Assembly: GCF_016086655.4 (NCBI RefSeq)
Contig: NC_052138.2
Location: 29,647,403-29,711,402, forward strand
Length of the DNA stretch: 64,000 nucleotides
Reading direction: 5' to 3'
Source: Lepeophtheirus salmonis
Lineage: Eukaryota; Arthropoda; Copepoda; Siphonostomatoida; Caligidae
Shown piece by piece: positions 22,310 through 31,100 of this stretch. Position 1 is the stretch's first letter. Each line of letters starts with the position of its first letter. Under the pieces are notes generated by a model. The model was not told the DNA's origin. It did no database searches and saw nothing but the letters and a program-made list of their open reading frames with translations. A program made the position numbers and the translations under genes.

Positions 22310-23666
22310 GTACCTCAAACCAGATGTACTACCCTCCCTATGGCCAAACTAACCCAACTACTCTCAACTCTTAAAGCGTCATCAAGGCCAACTCAAACTA
22401 CAACCACGTCACGTAGGGCTCAACAGTTCAATGACCTACAACAGTATCTGGAATTTGAACTGTTGATTGAGGAGTCAGTCCTCTCTGTGGAAGAACTTAG
22501 TGACAAATTGGCAAAGGAAACACTCCCATCAGACTTCATCCTCATCACAAAAACAAGTGTTGTCCTTTTGAAGTTATCCCATGATAAGAAATTGGGCCCC
22601 GAAGTAGTAGCCAGCATCCAATTTGAGACAGATATGTTATTCAAAATGTGCCACTCTCGTGTGTTGATTGACAAAATGGCATTATCACACATCCCCTCAG
22701 AAGGCAAGGTCAACACTTTAATTCAAGCCATCAATTTAGGCTTCCTTTCTGGGAGCAAAAGAAAAATGTAATCAAACAGAGACCTGGGAAGACATTCTCA
22801 ACAAGTTAGTGAAGTTTCTCAACTCCTAAGAGATTGAACCTACACAAGCTTCTAAGCTCTCTTTCATTCTTGAGCAAATGGCTCTCCTCTTCAGCAAACC
22901 AACAGCAAGAACATGGATGTTGTTGTGCTGGTGCATGTGTCCAATTTGACAGCTGAGTTCCTCTATGTCCAGTATGAAGTTGTGATGAAAGCACTCTGGG
23001 AAGCAGGATTCACGGTAGCAGACTCTCAGTAGATAACCATACCGCCAACCGCAAGTTCTAGGAAAAACTGCTTTGCAATGGTGAACTGAAGACTTCCATC
23101 CCTCATCCTCAGGAAGAAACAAAGAAAATACACCTGCTGTTTGACCCAATGCACAACTTCAAAAACATCTATATCTGTTTCCAACAGGGTTAGGTGCTCG
23201 AGTGCCCATCAACTCTTGGAAGATCTGAGACTCTCAGACCAAATTTTGCCCACCTCAGAACGATTCTCTTCAAGGAGACTCACTTCAAAATCAAACAGGC
23301 TAAAAAATTGACCCTCAAAGCATGGAACCCTACAAACCTGGAGAAGATCAATGTTAAATTGGCTGATGCTGTATTTCACGAATCATCAATTGGAGCACTT
23401 AAGTACTACTCCAAAGACAACAACAGACCGGAGTTTAAAGACACAACCGAATTTTCAGAGTTTGTCTGAAGCAGACGTGCCTTGCCGCAGCAGATCTGAG
23501 GGACTTATTTATCCTAGATGAAGACTTCTCCTATGGACTCCTTAGCATGTTCCAGTATGATCCCATCGAAAGAAACAACTAAGTGGAGGTATCTACTACA
23601 TCAACATGAGATAGATCCTGGATGTAGGGAAAAAGATTCGTATTCTAAGTCTTGTCAAATTCTCAG
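22310..23666 (+). pseudogene. P-like transposase catalytic exon, copy 2
   Basis: A long open stretch to 22771 encodes YLKPDVLPSLWPN in one frame and, after a shift, LSHDKKLGPEVVASIQFETD and IDKMALSHIPSEGKVNTLIQ. Further on, in changing frames, come ALWEAGFTVADS, SVDNHTANRKF and LLFDPMHNFKNIYICFQQG. Then follow NPTNLEKINVKLADAVFHES, ALKYYSKDNNRPEFKD, LFILDEDFSYGLLSMFQYDP and ILSLVKFS. SVDN...N is a P-element RNase-H signature with a catalytic aspartate. The DP.HNFKN block is the GTP-binding insertion domain typical of P transposases. At least six frameshifts or stops are present. The exon ends at TCTCAG/GTAAAT (23666/23667). Confidence 0.8.
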
Positions 23667-23783
23667 GTAAATAAGATATTTGTAAATAGTTAGCTTCTTT
23701 ATTTAGGTATTACTTATTTTTACAATATAATGATATCATTTCAATATTTTACTTTTTTAAATTTTCATGTATGACTACTTCAG

Positions 23784-24302
23784 AAATTAAAGCTATGCTG
23801 GATGAAGACCTGGTAAAAGCTGAGTTCATTTTGACTAACTGGCAACCAGATTACCTCCAGGACCTAGCTTCCAAGGGATAGAGTAATGCTCTCTACTTTG
23901 TTGCCGAGTATATTGGTTTTTCTTTGAAGAAGAAGATCAGCTGTACATCATGCCAAGAGTTAATGGTCATCAGAGACACACCACCGGACTCAATAACCTT
24001 CGATAACCCAACCAATCATCATGTAGACCTGAAAGATTTAATCGACATAATGAGCAGAGGGGGATTGCTGACTCCATCCAACTTTCTTTACCTCCCCTGT
24101 CTTTATGCTCACTCCATCTTCTCTTACATCACAGCTACTCCCAAAGGGAAAGACAGTTTACTTGGCACCCCAAATCCTAGAGATTAATTTGTTGCCTCAT
24201 TCATGGTCAAGATGCAAGACAGTTTAAACTCTGACATTATCGCCGTTGTGGGTGTAAAGTGCGAGGAAGGACACTCCTGGTCAGCTTTTCTTCAAAGAAT
24301 TT
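23784..24302 (+). pseudogene. P-like transposase C-terminal exon, copy 2 (truncated)
   Basis: An acceptor CTACTTCAG ends at 23783, so intron 2 is 117 bp, nearly identical to copy 1. The exon reads EIKAMLDEDLVKAEFILTNW up to ASKG and an in-frame TAG shared with copy 1. It continues NALYFVAEYIGFSLKKKISC, TPPDSITFDNPTNHHVDLKD and IMSRGGLLTPSNFLYLPCLY. The C-x2-C after KKKI and the GGL(L/I).PS motif are typical of the P-element/THAP9 C-terminal domain. After VGVKCEEGHSWSAFLQRI the sequence departs into repeat DNA. The shared TAG suggests both copies descend from an already broken parent. Confidence 0.8.
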
Positions 24303-24612
24303 TTTTGTTAAAGAAAGTCATATTACAATTTTTGTAAAATAAATTTTAAATATTGAATTTTTTGGATAAAAATTTCAAAAATCCAGAGCTGTTTAAAAAA
24401 TTAAATTTGAAAAAAAAATTCTAAAATTAAATTTCAACTAGAATGTGTTTTGAAAAAAAAATTCTAATATATAATTTTTCGGGTAAAAATTTTACAAATA
24501 TATAGCTTTTCACAGACAATTAAATTTTTAAAAAAATTAAATTTAAAATATGAATATTAAATTTTCTATTAAGAATCAAAAAATTAAAAATACCCTCCCA
24601 TGGGAACGCAGC
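24303..24612. repeat. Partial copy of the AT-rich degenerate-repeat element
   Basis: Units such as AATTTCAAAAATCCAGAGCT and AATTAAATTT recur, ending in a short CCCTCCCATGGG block. It lacks a clean left end because it joins the truncated P element at 24302. Same family as 9036-9830. Confidence 0.55.
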
Positions 24613-24829
24613 TGAATTTATATGATTCAAGGACTTGAATTCAATGTATACAGTATATAATATCCATATACTTAAAAAGAAATATTTTCTCCACTTTATG
24701 ATAATATCTAAATAATAAATCCACCTCTAATAACTAACATTTGGTAATGTAAAAATATAGATCTCTAACTCTCTAGAGGTATCTTAATGAAGCAGAAGTA
24801 TTGAAAGTTATTCTTGAATGTGATCGACA

Positions 24830-25411
24830 AATTTTCAATCGTACAATCAAAGCAGTTAGGCATCTTTAGGACCGCTGTCAGCAAGACTGAAACGTAGAAG
24901 AGTTAGAAGTGTTCTGTCAAAATGAGCAAACATGATCCAGAGGAGTTACAGAAAACAGCTTAGACCAATCTAATGAAGTCCATGAGGGCCCATGCAAGAA
25001 ATCTCAGGGTCTCAGACCAGATTGTCCTGAGAGCTATTTGAATGAGTCTTTTGAGTTCTTTTGAACTCTTTTTTGACACTTTGTGCCAACTCCCTCGACT
25101 ACACCTTTTGTGTGGCATGTCCCTGGAAAGCCTACAGTGTCCTTCATCCAATATTTGAGGCCCTTAAAGCCACTGTCAGCGAGCATTGGTACACCATAAC
25201 AGAGGACTACATCTACAGTGGGTGTCAGGTCTTTCGCCACACCCTGGAAGCCATAATTGTCGCTGAAAGAAGCCATATTAATGACTAAGGGAGCTCAGAC
25301 ACACATCTATTTATAGCATTAATTTTGTTGAAATTCTACTTTTAATTAATAAATTATATTTTCTTGAAGTTTAAAATTCAAAGTGTTCAGATTTTAATGG
25401 GCTACTCAGTA
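24830..25411 (+). mobile_element. Internally deleted Tc1/mariner (DD37D-like) copy, family N, plus strand
   Basis: The N-terminal part reads SKQLGIFRTAV and then LMKSMRAHARNLRVSDQIVL, the two helix-turn-helix segments of the DNA-binding domain. It jumps directly to a C-terminal block EALKATVSEHWYTITEDYIY, then CQVFRHTLEAIIVAERSHIND with a stop at 25286-25288. The whole catalytic core between them is missing. The right end, read inward, contains CCCATTAAAATCTGAACACT and matches the end of the inverted copy at 28208. A left TIR was not found. The minus-strand frames at 24960-25276 are shadows. Confidence 0.7.
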
Positions 25412-26218
25412 TTTATATGTTGTTGTTGTTTTTTTAATATTATTTCCTTTCTCTTCTGTCAGTCAAAGTTGCGAATGATGGATGAAAGAGCTGGAAGTCA
25501 ACACTAACAAACAGAAATAAAAAAATCGATAATGTAGACATAATCAAAAATTTAATTATAAATTTTGAAAAGGTCTCAAGAAAGAAACATTCAGCATGGT
25601 TCAAATCAAATTAAAACAACATTAGTGAGCAAAACTTTCAGCTGCCATTGTTTATTTGGTAATTTATGCAACCATTCTACCATAACTAACTTGTTTCTTC
25701 CCATCAACATATTGAAATATTGTTTGGGGTATATGAAAAATAGTTATATTATGGCAACCTCATACTAAAAGCAGGCAAAAATCATTCAAATCCCCCTGAT
25801 GAGTTTTGGAAATAATTAAAGTGAAGTAAAAAAACTACATTTGTAATCCTTAGACATCCTTTGGTCATACATTAAATGGACATTACATATACCCGTGTAT
25901 AAAGGGGGCTTATAGCTTTACTAAACTAATTCAATTGATAAACTGAGATACTATACCTTAATAATAGCGAAAATGATACAATCTACAACACTTTATTATT
26001 TGGACCGTTTTTCAAAGACCAATTACAAGAGAAGAACTAGACGTGAGACGTGACCGATATTTACCCATTACGATATAGTTTTAACACCTTTTAAAGGGAT
26101 GTAAACGAGTTCTAATTTTCTTGCTTTCAAATTACATAAGGTAAGTATTGGCAAAGGAAAGTTCTTATTGGACTTGTAGTACAACATCGGAGAAATTTCT
26201 GCTTATATGTTTTAACTA
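25412..26218. other. Intergenic, nothing recognised
   Basis: AT-rich sequence between the deleted Tc1/mariner copy and the mariner foldback. The plus frame at 25565-25768 has no motif. Confidence 0.4.
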
Positions 26219-26369
26219 CAAGGGTCATTTGAAAAGTCGTAATTACCGAGGTTATATTTAGTTTATAAGATCTCTTGGAAGCACATACACCAACTTTCAG
26301 CCAGATTGGTTTATGTCTCTCTGTTTGGCATTCGTTTGAATCAAGGAAGTGGAGTGATCTTCAAACAAT

Positions 26370-26677
26370 GGACGAAAAATAATTTGAAAATATAAAAAAT
26401 AAAAATAAAACATTACTTTATGAAAGGCAAAACCCCTCAAGAGACAAAAAAGAAGCTTGATATACATTATGGGGACTCTGCACTTTCGATTAGAACAGTT
26501 TACAAGGGGTTTCAAAATTTTCAGAGTGGACATAGGGTCAAAAGTGACGCTGAACGCTCTGAACGTCCTGTTGAGGATACTACTCTAGAAATCATTGATA
26601 AAATCCATGATATGGTGATGGATGACAGAAGAGTCAAGGTTCGTGAGATTCCTAGTGCTGTGGGCATCTCGAGTTGA
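26370..26677 (+). pseudogene. Mariner transposase N-terminal half (plus arm)
   Basis: The start region reads MDEK at 26370. After a stop it continues MKGKTPQETKKKLDIHYGDS, then IRTVYKGFQNFQSGHRVKSD, then EIIDKIHDMVMDDRRVKVRE and IPSAVGIS. This is the complete paired helix-turn-helix DNA-binding domain of an irritans-type mariner transposase (the 345-residue family). It ends at the inversion point, well before the first catalytic aspartate. In-frame stops near 26385-26400 mean the native start is not usable. Confidence 0.85.
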
Positions 26678-26840
26678 AACCCTATTTCCATTAATTTTAC
26701 TACCAGAACGGCTGAGTTTTGAGCTGGTGCATTGTCGTGATGGGAAATTACTTTTTCATGGGTCAATCGTGGGCATTTTTCTTGCAGTTCGTTTTTCAAA
26801 CGTTCCAATAACGATGAATAATATGCACTTTAATGGTACT
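26675..26840 (-). pseudogene. Mariner transposase middle/C-terminal piece (minus arm)
   Basis: Reading leftwards: YYSSLLERLKNELQEKCPRL, then HEKVISHHDNAPAQNSAVLV, then VKLMEIGFQL. This includes the second catalytic aspartate in HHDNAPA. It stops at the CTCGAG junction just before the PHPPYSPDLAP block would appear. The third aspartate is therefore absent, and the piece is in the opposite orientation to the N-terminal half on its left. Confidence 0.85.
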
Positions 26841-27410
26841 GGGTCATTTAATTCCCAGTTAATTCTTTCCCTGTCTTTTCATTCGTAGTAATTTAATTCC
26901 CAGTAAATTCATTCGCTGTAAAAAACATACCCCGACATTTAATTCTCACTTTAAAAATTGATATTTAGTGACGTCATACGGTTCAATCAAGAGATGGACT
27001 TAAAGTAGGTGAGTGTAAGTGATCCTGGAAAAGGGTGTGTGCCGGAGATATCTTACTTCTTAATGATTGGGATCACAGGGAAGAGTAATGACGTCATTTA
27101 ATTCTACTTCTCTAGGTCTGAACAATATCTACGGACTGGGATTTCATTCTTACTTATTATTAAAGACTTATGATGACGTCATTTCTAATCCATTAACAGT
27201 ATATATCCTTCCTATCTGTGTCCCATCCATCACAAGGTGTCTTGATCCTCTCCAGTACCAACTTCGCCGGGCCTCATTACATACATAAAAACTACTAACC
27301 GGTTTCGACATCATTAAATATTAAAGTGGGAATTAAATGTCCGGGGATTAATTTTCTGGGAATTAAATTACTAGGAATGAAAAAACAGGGAATGAAATTA
27401 TCATTCACGA
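26841..27410. mobile_element. MITE with ~100-bp terminal inverted repeats, nested in the mariner
   Basis: The left arm (26841-26955) and the reverse complement of the right arm (27310-27410) share TTCCCTGT, TTTTCATTC, TAGTAATTTAATTCCCAG, GACATTTAATTC and CACTTTAA in the same order. The arms are themselves internally repetitive for TTAATTCCCAG. The insertion separates mariner sequence coding for GIIPIDNLES (27411-27450) from that coding for YYSSLLERL (26800-26830). It therefore postdates the mariner. TGACGTCA-type palindromes occur inside (27087, 27174). Superfamily is unknown to me. Confidence 0.7.
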
Positions 27411-27520
27411 CCTATCTTACACTTTCCAGATTGTCGATGGGAATAATTCCTTGCAAATCCATGAGACAGTCGCCATAATTTTTTAGACTAATTTCTCGAT
27501 TCAAACGAATGCCAAGCCGA
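27411..27520 (-). pseudogene. Mariner fragment joining 5' UTR to the central region (minus arm)
   Basis: From the right end inward, the 5' TIR/UTR sequence ending TTGGCATTCGTTTGAATC is followed almost at once by sequence coding for MATVSW and GIIPIDNLES. This is the segment 20-40 residues before the second catalytic aspartate. The DNA-binding domain and first aspartate were therefore deleted from the minus arm, while they are present in the plus arm. Confidence 0.7.
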
Positions 27521-27649
27521 GAAAATATACCGATCTGGCTGAAAGTTAATGTGTGTTCTTCCAAGAGATGCTACTAAGTAAACATAACCTCGATACACGC
27601 AAATAGTGACATCTCTTGTACTTTGCACGTATCTTTCAAACGACTCTCG

Positions 27650-28207
27650 TATTTGTTTATTACCTTCCTCTCACGGCTTGTTTGATAAAATAAAACGTCA
27701 TGACAGCCAATCTGCTCTCCTTTCAAATAATCTTCAAATTGTCTGGCTTACCATGTTTATTTTGTATTTATTTTATTTTTACAAATGGGAAGGACACATT
27801 TTTTGCATCACTTTGTATCATGCAAGATAATGTTTTTATTTTTATTCAATTATTAACTAACATTTTAATATTTCATCTTTCTTAAAAAAGGAAAAGTGAC
27901 CAGCATTGAGCAGCCCACTTGAATTATTAAAAGAAAGGGGAACAATATTTTTAGAGATAAACCAAATACAAAAAAATTAAATACATTTTTTTACTTGTAG
28001 CATCATATTAGGAACGGTCCAAGAAACCTAAAAATGGCCTATTTTGACCCAAAAAATAGCATTTTTTCAAACAAAAATAGGATGTATCATGCCAAAAATG
28101 ACATGTGATGTCTTAAACATTGCCAAAATTAGGTTTTTTTTTCATTTTCCTCAGCAGAACAGGTCTTTGTGAAGCCGGATAAAAATATTAATAGTCTAAT
28201 ATACTTA
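27650..28207. other. Intergenic, nothing recognised
   Basis: The overlapping plus frames at 27606-27830 and 27700-27885 have no motif and straddle the mariner end. Confidence 0.4.
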
Positions 28208-28765
28208 TACCAAGTGGCCCATAAAAATCTGAACACTTTGAATTTCAACAAAATTAATATTATAAACATTATGTGTTACTGAGCTCTCTTAATCATTAAT
28301 GTAGCTGCCCGCAACAGCAATGATGGCTTCAAGGTGGTGGGAAGGGGTTGGTATCAGGGCAGTGGGTGGGCTAAATGTGTCTAAAAAGAGTTCAAAAGAT
28401 CTTAAAAGATTAATTCAAAAGAGACTTGCAACCAGTGAGATGGGTTTATTTCATTGTTGGTGTCAAAACACACTCACAGGCCTCTTTTCGCCAACTTTTT
28501 TATATGTCTCTGGATAGGCTGTTGTAAAATCCCGAGATCTCTTTCGTAGGCCCATGAAATTGATGGGATTGGCCTGGGCTATTAACTCCTCCTGGTTCAG
28601 TTTGTCCTTTTCGGCAGATCCTTTCTTCCTCTCCAACGTTTCAGACTTGCTCAGGATATAGACAGTGGTCCTGAAGACGCCCAACTGCTTGGAGTTTGAA
28701 TTGTCTATTGCAAGACGAAGCAAGAATTTAAATACAGTCCTTTAGAATGTAGTTACATTTCTGAA
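28208..28765 (-). mobile_element. Internally deleted Tc1/mariner (DD37D-like) copy, family N, minus strand
   Basis: The left boundary after TA (28208-28209) contains CCCATAAAAATCTGAACACT, matching the right end of the 24830-25411 copy inverted. The minus-strand frame 28723-28463 reads LRLAIDNSNSKQLGVFRTTV and SETLERKKGSAEKDKLNQEE, the helix-turn-helix region. It continues to a SFELFLDTF stretch and ends HHLEAIIAVAGSYIND with a stop. As in the plus copy, the catalytic core is missing and an S(F)ELF(F/L)DT segment sits at the junction. Both copies may therefore descend from one deleted master. The right (5') TIR was not identified. Confidence 0.7.
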
Positions 28766-30513
28766 CTAGCCCCTTTTCAAACAAAAATGCTACGGAATCA
28801 TTTGTATGTTAATCCTGAACCATATATATTTATTTATTTTTAGTCAAAAAACTATCAAAAAGTACCGAAATATTGATACAAAACTTGGTGCTGGAACTGG
28901 TACAAAAGGATTAATATATTGTGACTACAGGTCGTTCAAAATTAAAGTCCCACCAAAAATAAAATTGGCTTCCAAAGGTTTTAAAATGTTGGGTTTCCCG
29001 TAATTAATACACTTTCGGTTACTAAGTTAGGACAAACTGCACCAATTTAAAAGATTTGCATGGCACCAGATCTAATGGCACCAATTAAAACACTTGAGCA
29101 TCATTATCAGTGCAGTTATTTTGCGTTAAAATAATGTATGCAATTTTCAAATTAGGAAAATGAATTGGATAAATTGTTTTTGTATATTAGAAAATAACTT
29201 TGTTAAGTTATTTTTATTAATTGCACAAGTAATAAAATATTGAACAAAACAATTTTTTGGCAATATTTATTTTAGACAGCAAATGCATTTTCTTCACTAA
29301 TGCAACACATGATAGCAACTGTCTACAGTCTACATTTCCAAGAAAAATCTAGAATCCTTCTTCTAGAACGAAACTACGGTCACCCTGATTTCAATTATAC
29401 AGCCAGATTTCATTGGATAATAAGAAAGGAAGTTAAGTTGCCGCCCTTATATAAATTTTTGGTTTTTTTTTTTTTTTTTTTCAGTTACATCAATAAACAA
29501 TATTTGTTTATATGTATAATCGCTGCCGTCTCAATTTGCCCCATCTATAAAATGACCAACATTCAATTGTTATTAGAGCTTTTATTATTATTTATGCTAT
29601 GAAATTGGTCCCAAAAGTTACATTTTGTTTTGAACATTGCCAAGAAAAAAAAATCACGTCCTCAAAATGTTTTTTTTTTACATACAAGCTTAATAAAATG
29701 CCTAAAAGTGAATTATGTTTCAACTACCCCCTCCCCTCTACATACATAAATTATGAAATGTATTACATTACATAATTATGATGAGAGTGATATGACTAAG
29801 TAATTATTGTCTATTTTCGTTATTTGTTACATTTATGTATTTTTTTGTTTTATTTATGACGATTTTTTACAATGACAAAGTACCTACATCAAGAGTGTCA
29901 TTAATATGTAACCATCTTACATGATTATATATTAGGGTGAGGCTGGTCCTCAAACAATTCTCAAGTTTTGGAGGATACCACTTAACCGAATGAATGCATT
30001 GCATATGTACAATAAACAATGGGGATTTTAAATCCGGAAAAAGTTGTTTTTTTATTATTATTCAATAGTATTCTATTTTTGTATACGTAAACGTCAAGAT
30101 AATAATAACTTTTTTTCTATAATAACTGTAAAAAAAATTAAAATATATTAAAACAATTTCGTAAAATAAAATTTATAATAAAGAAATTATTATAGAACAA
30201 GTTTAAACTTTAATATTTTGGCAACCCGAAGATCTATGTTTATGAAAGTGTACTCATCAGATTCAACTGACAAAACTGTATAATATATATACAAAACCCC
30301 AGATATTTATGGCAAATATGAACCCTCTGAGGCGTTATTGTGTGATGGGTACACGCCCATGGACGCAAATAACTCCATAAATAATTAAACCAGAAAGCTT
30401 AAATTGATGTTAAAAGTTCCAGTGTCATGTTAGAATTGTTGTTTGTCCAAATCATGTAGTTAAAAATGTATTTATCCTGCAAAAACAACATTTTTAAGAC
30501 TTTTATGCTTTGA
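28766..30513. other. Intergenic, nothing recognised
   Basis: AT-rich. Plus frames at 28806-29003 and 29300-29602 are low-complexity and contain no motif; the latter crosses a T-run. Confidence 0.45.
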
Positions 30514-30737
30514 GCAAAGGAAATGTGGTCTTCTAGCTCTCCGGATCAGAACCCTTTATACTACTATGTTTTGGACGTCTGCGAGAGAGAGTCCAATAAA
30601 CGTACATATAACGCTATTGACTCCTTGCAGCTTCCATTATCGAAGTATTAGCCAATATATATATGAAATTCTTTATCAAGGCCTATGCTAGGTTCAGGAC
30701 CAGGTTGAAGTCTGTGTTTGAGGATGGAGATGGTTGA
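30514..30737 (+). pseudogene. Tc1/mariner (DD37D-like) transposase C-terminal fragment
   Basis: The plus strand reads AKEMWSSSSPDQNPLYYYVL, then DVCERESNKRTYNAIDSL. After a shift it continues AASIIEVLANIYMKFFIKAY and ARFRTRLKSVFEDGDG with a stop at 30735-30737. It matches the W.P.SPD.NPLD.YVW block and C-terminal helices. The position of the third catalytic aspartate (PLD) is tyrosine here (codon 30559-30561), so the fragment encodes a dead active site. Nothing upstream is recognisable and no TIR was found. Confidence 0.7.
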
Positions 30738-30945
30738 TTTGAGTTATTGACTTCTCTATAATGGGTTCCTATATGTAAGAGCAAATGATGTGTGAATTGC
30801 TGATTTTTTGGGGGAAATACATTGTAATATAGATTATTCTTAAATTTTATATTAAATACCATCGCTGTATTAAAATATAAAGTATAGTAAAAAGAAATCT
30901 CTAAGAATTCCATTATTGTTTATCGTTTTTTTTTTTTTTTTCATT

Positions 30946-31100
30946 AATGTTATTTCTTTGGCAATCAAAACAGTGCTTACATGGCGGTTGAACTCGACGA
31001 TTTCCATTATTTTATCTACATTTTCGACAATTGACCTTGCATCTCTGCATCAAAATTACCAGAACTGATACGACGAAGCCAAAACACCGTGTGATTGGAT
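30946..31100 (-). pseudogene. Mariner transposase N-terminal fragment
   Basis: The minus strand gives FRRISSGNFDAE, then after a shift NVDKIMEIVEFNRHVSTVLI. These match the first and second helix-turn-helix segments of cecropia/Hsmar1-type mariner transposases (F.SGNFD and VDKIMEIVE.DRHVST). The fragment stops at a T-run near 30940. It is a different mariner lineage from 26219-27649 and 44523-45660. Confidence 0.65.

Larger units (their letters stand above)
21771..24302 (+). mobile_element. P-like element, copy 2, 3'-truncated, with catalytic exon
   Basis: The left end CAAGGACTCCTGTAAGCAGG is identical to copy 1's left TIR. The element holds a THAP exon, intron 1, a long catalytic exon, intron 2 and part of the C-terminal exon. 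It then stops matching copy 1 at 24302, within the sequence for LQRI, where AT-rich repeat DNA takes over. The right TIR is therefore lost. The preceding bases GGGTATGC resemble the right flank of copy 1 (GGTATGCA). All exons are damaged by stops and frameshifts. Confidence 0.85.
26219..27649. mobile_element. Mariner foldback made of two 5' ends in opposite orientation
   Basis: TA dinucleotides flank the unit (26217-26218 and 27650-27651). The left end starts CAAGGGTCATTTGAAAAGTC. The right end, read inward, starts CGAGAGTCGTTTGAAAGATA. Homology between the two arms continues about 120 bp, far beyond a mariner TIR: ATCTCTTGGAAG, AACTTTCAGCCAGAT and TTGGCATTCGTTTGAATC occur on both sides. Both outer ends are therefore the same (5') end of the mariner. 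The plus arm carries the transposase N-terminus and the minus arm carries middle and C-terminal pieces. They meet at CTCGAG (26669-26674). A 570-bp MITE lies in the minus arm. Confidence 0.8.

Noticed and set aside
22420..23149. Minus-strand frames of 98, 62 and 107 codons
   Set aside because: All are antisense to the catalytic exon of P copy 2, whose plus-strand motifs are clear.
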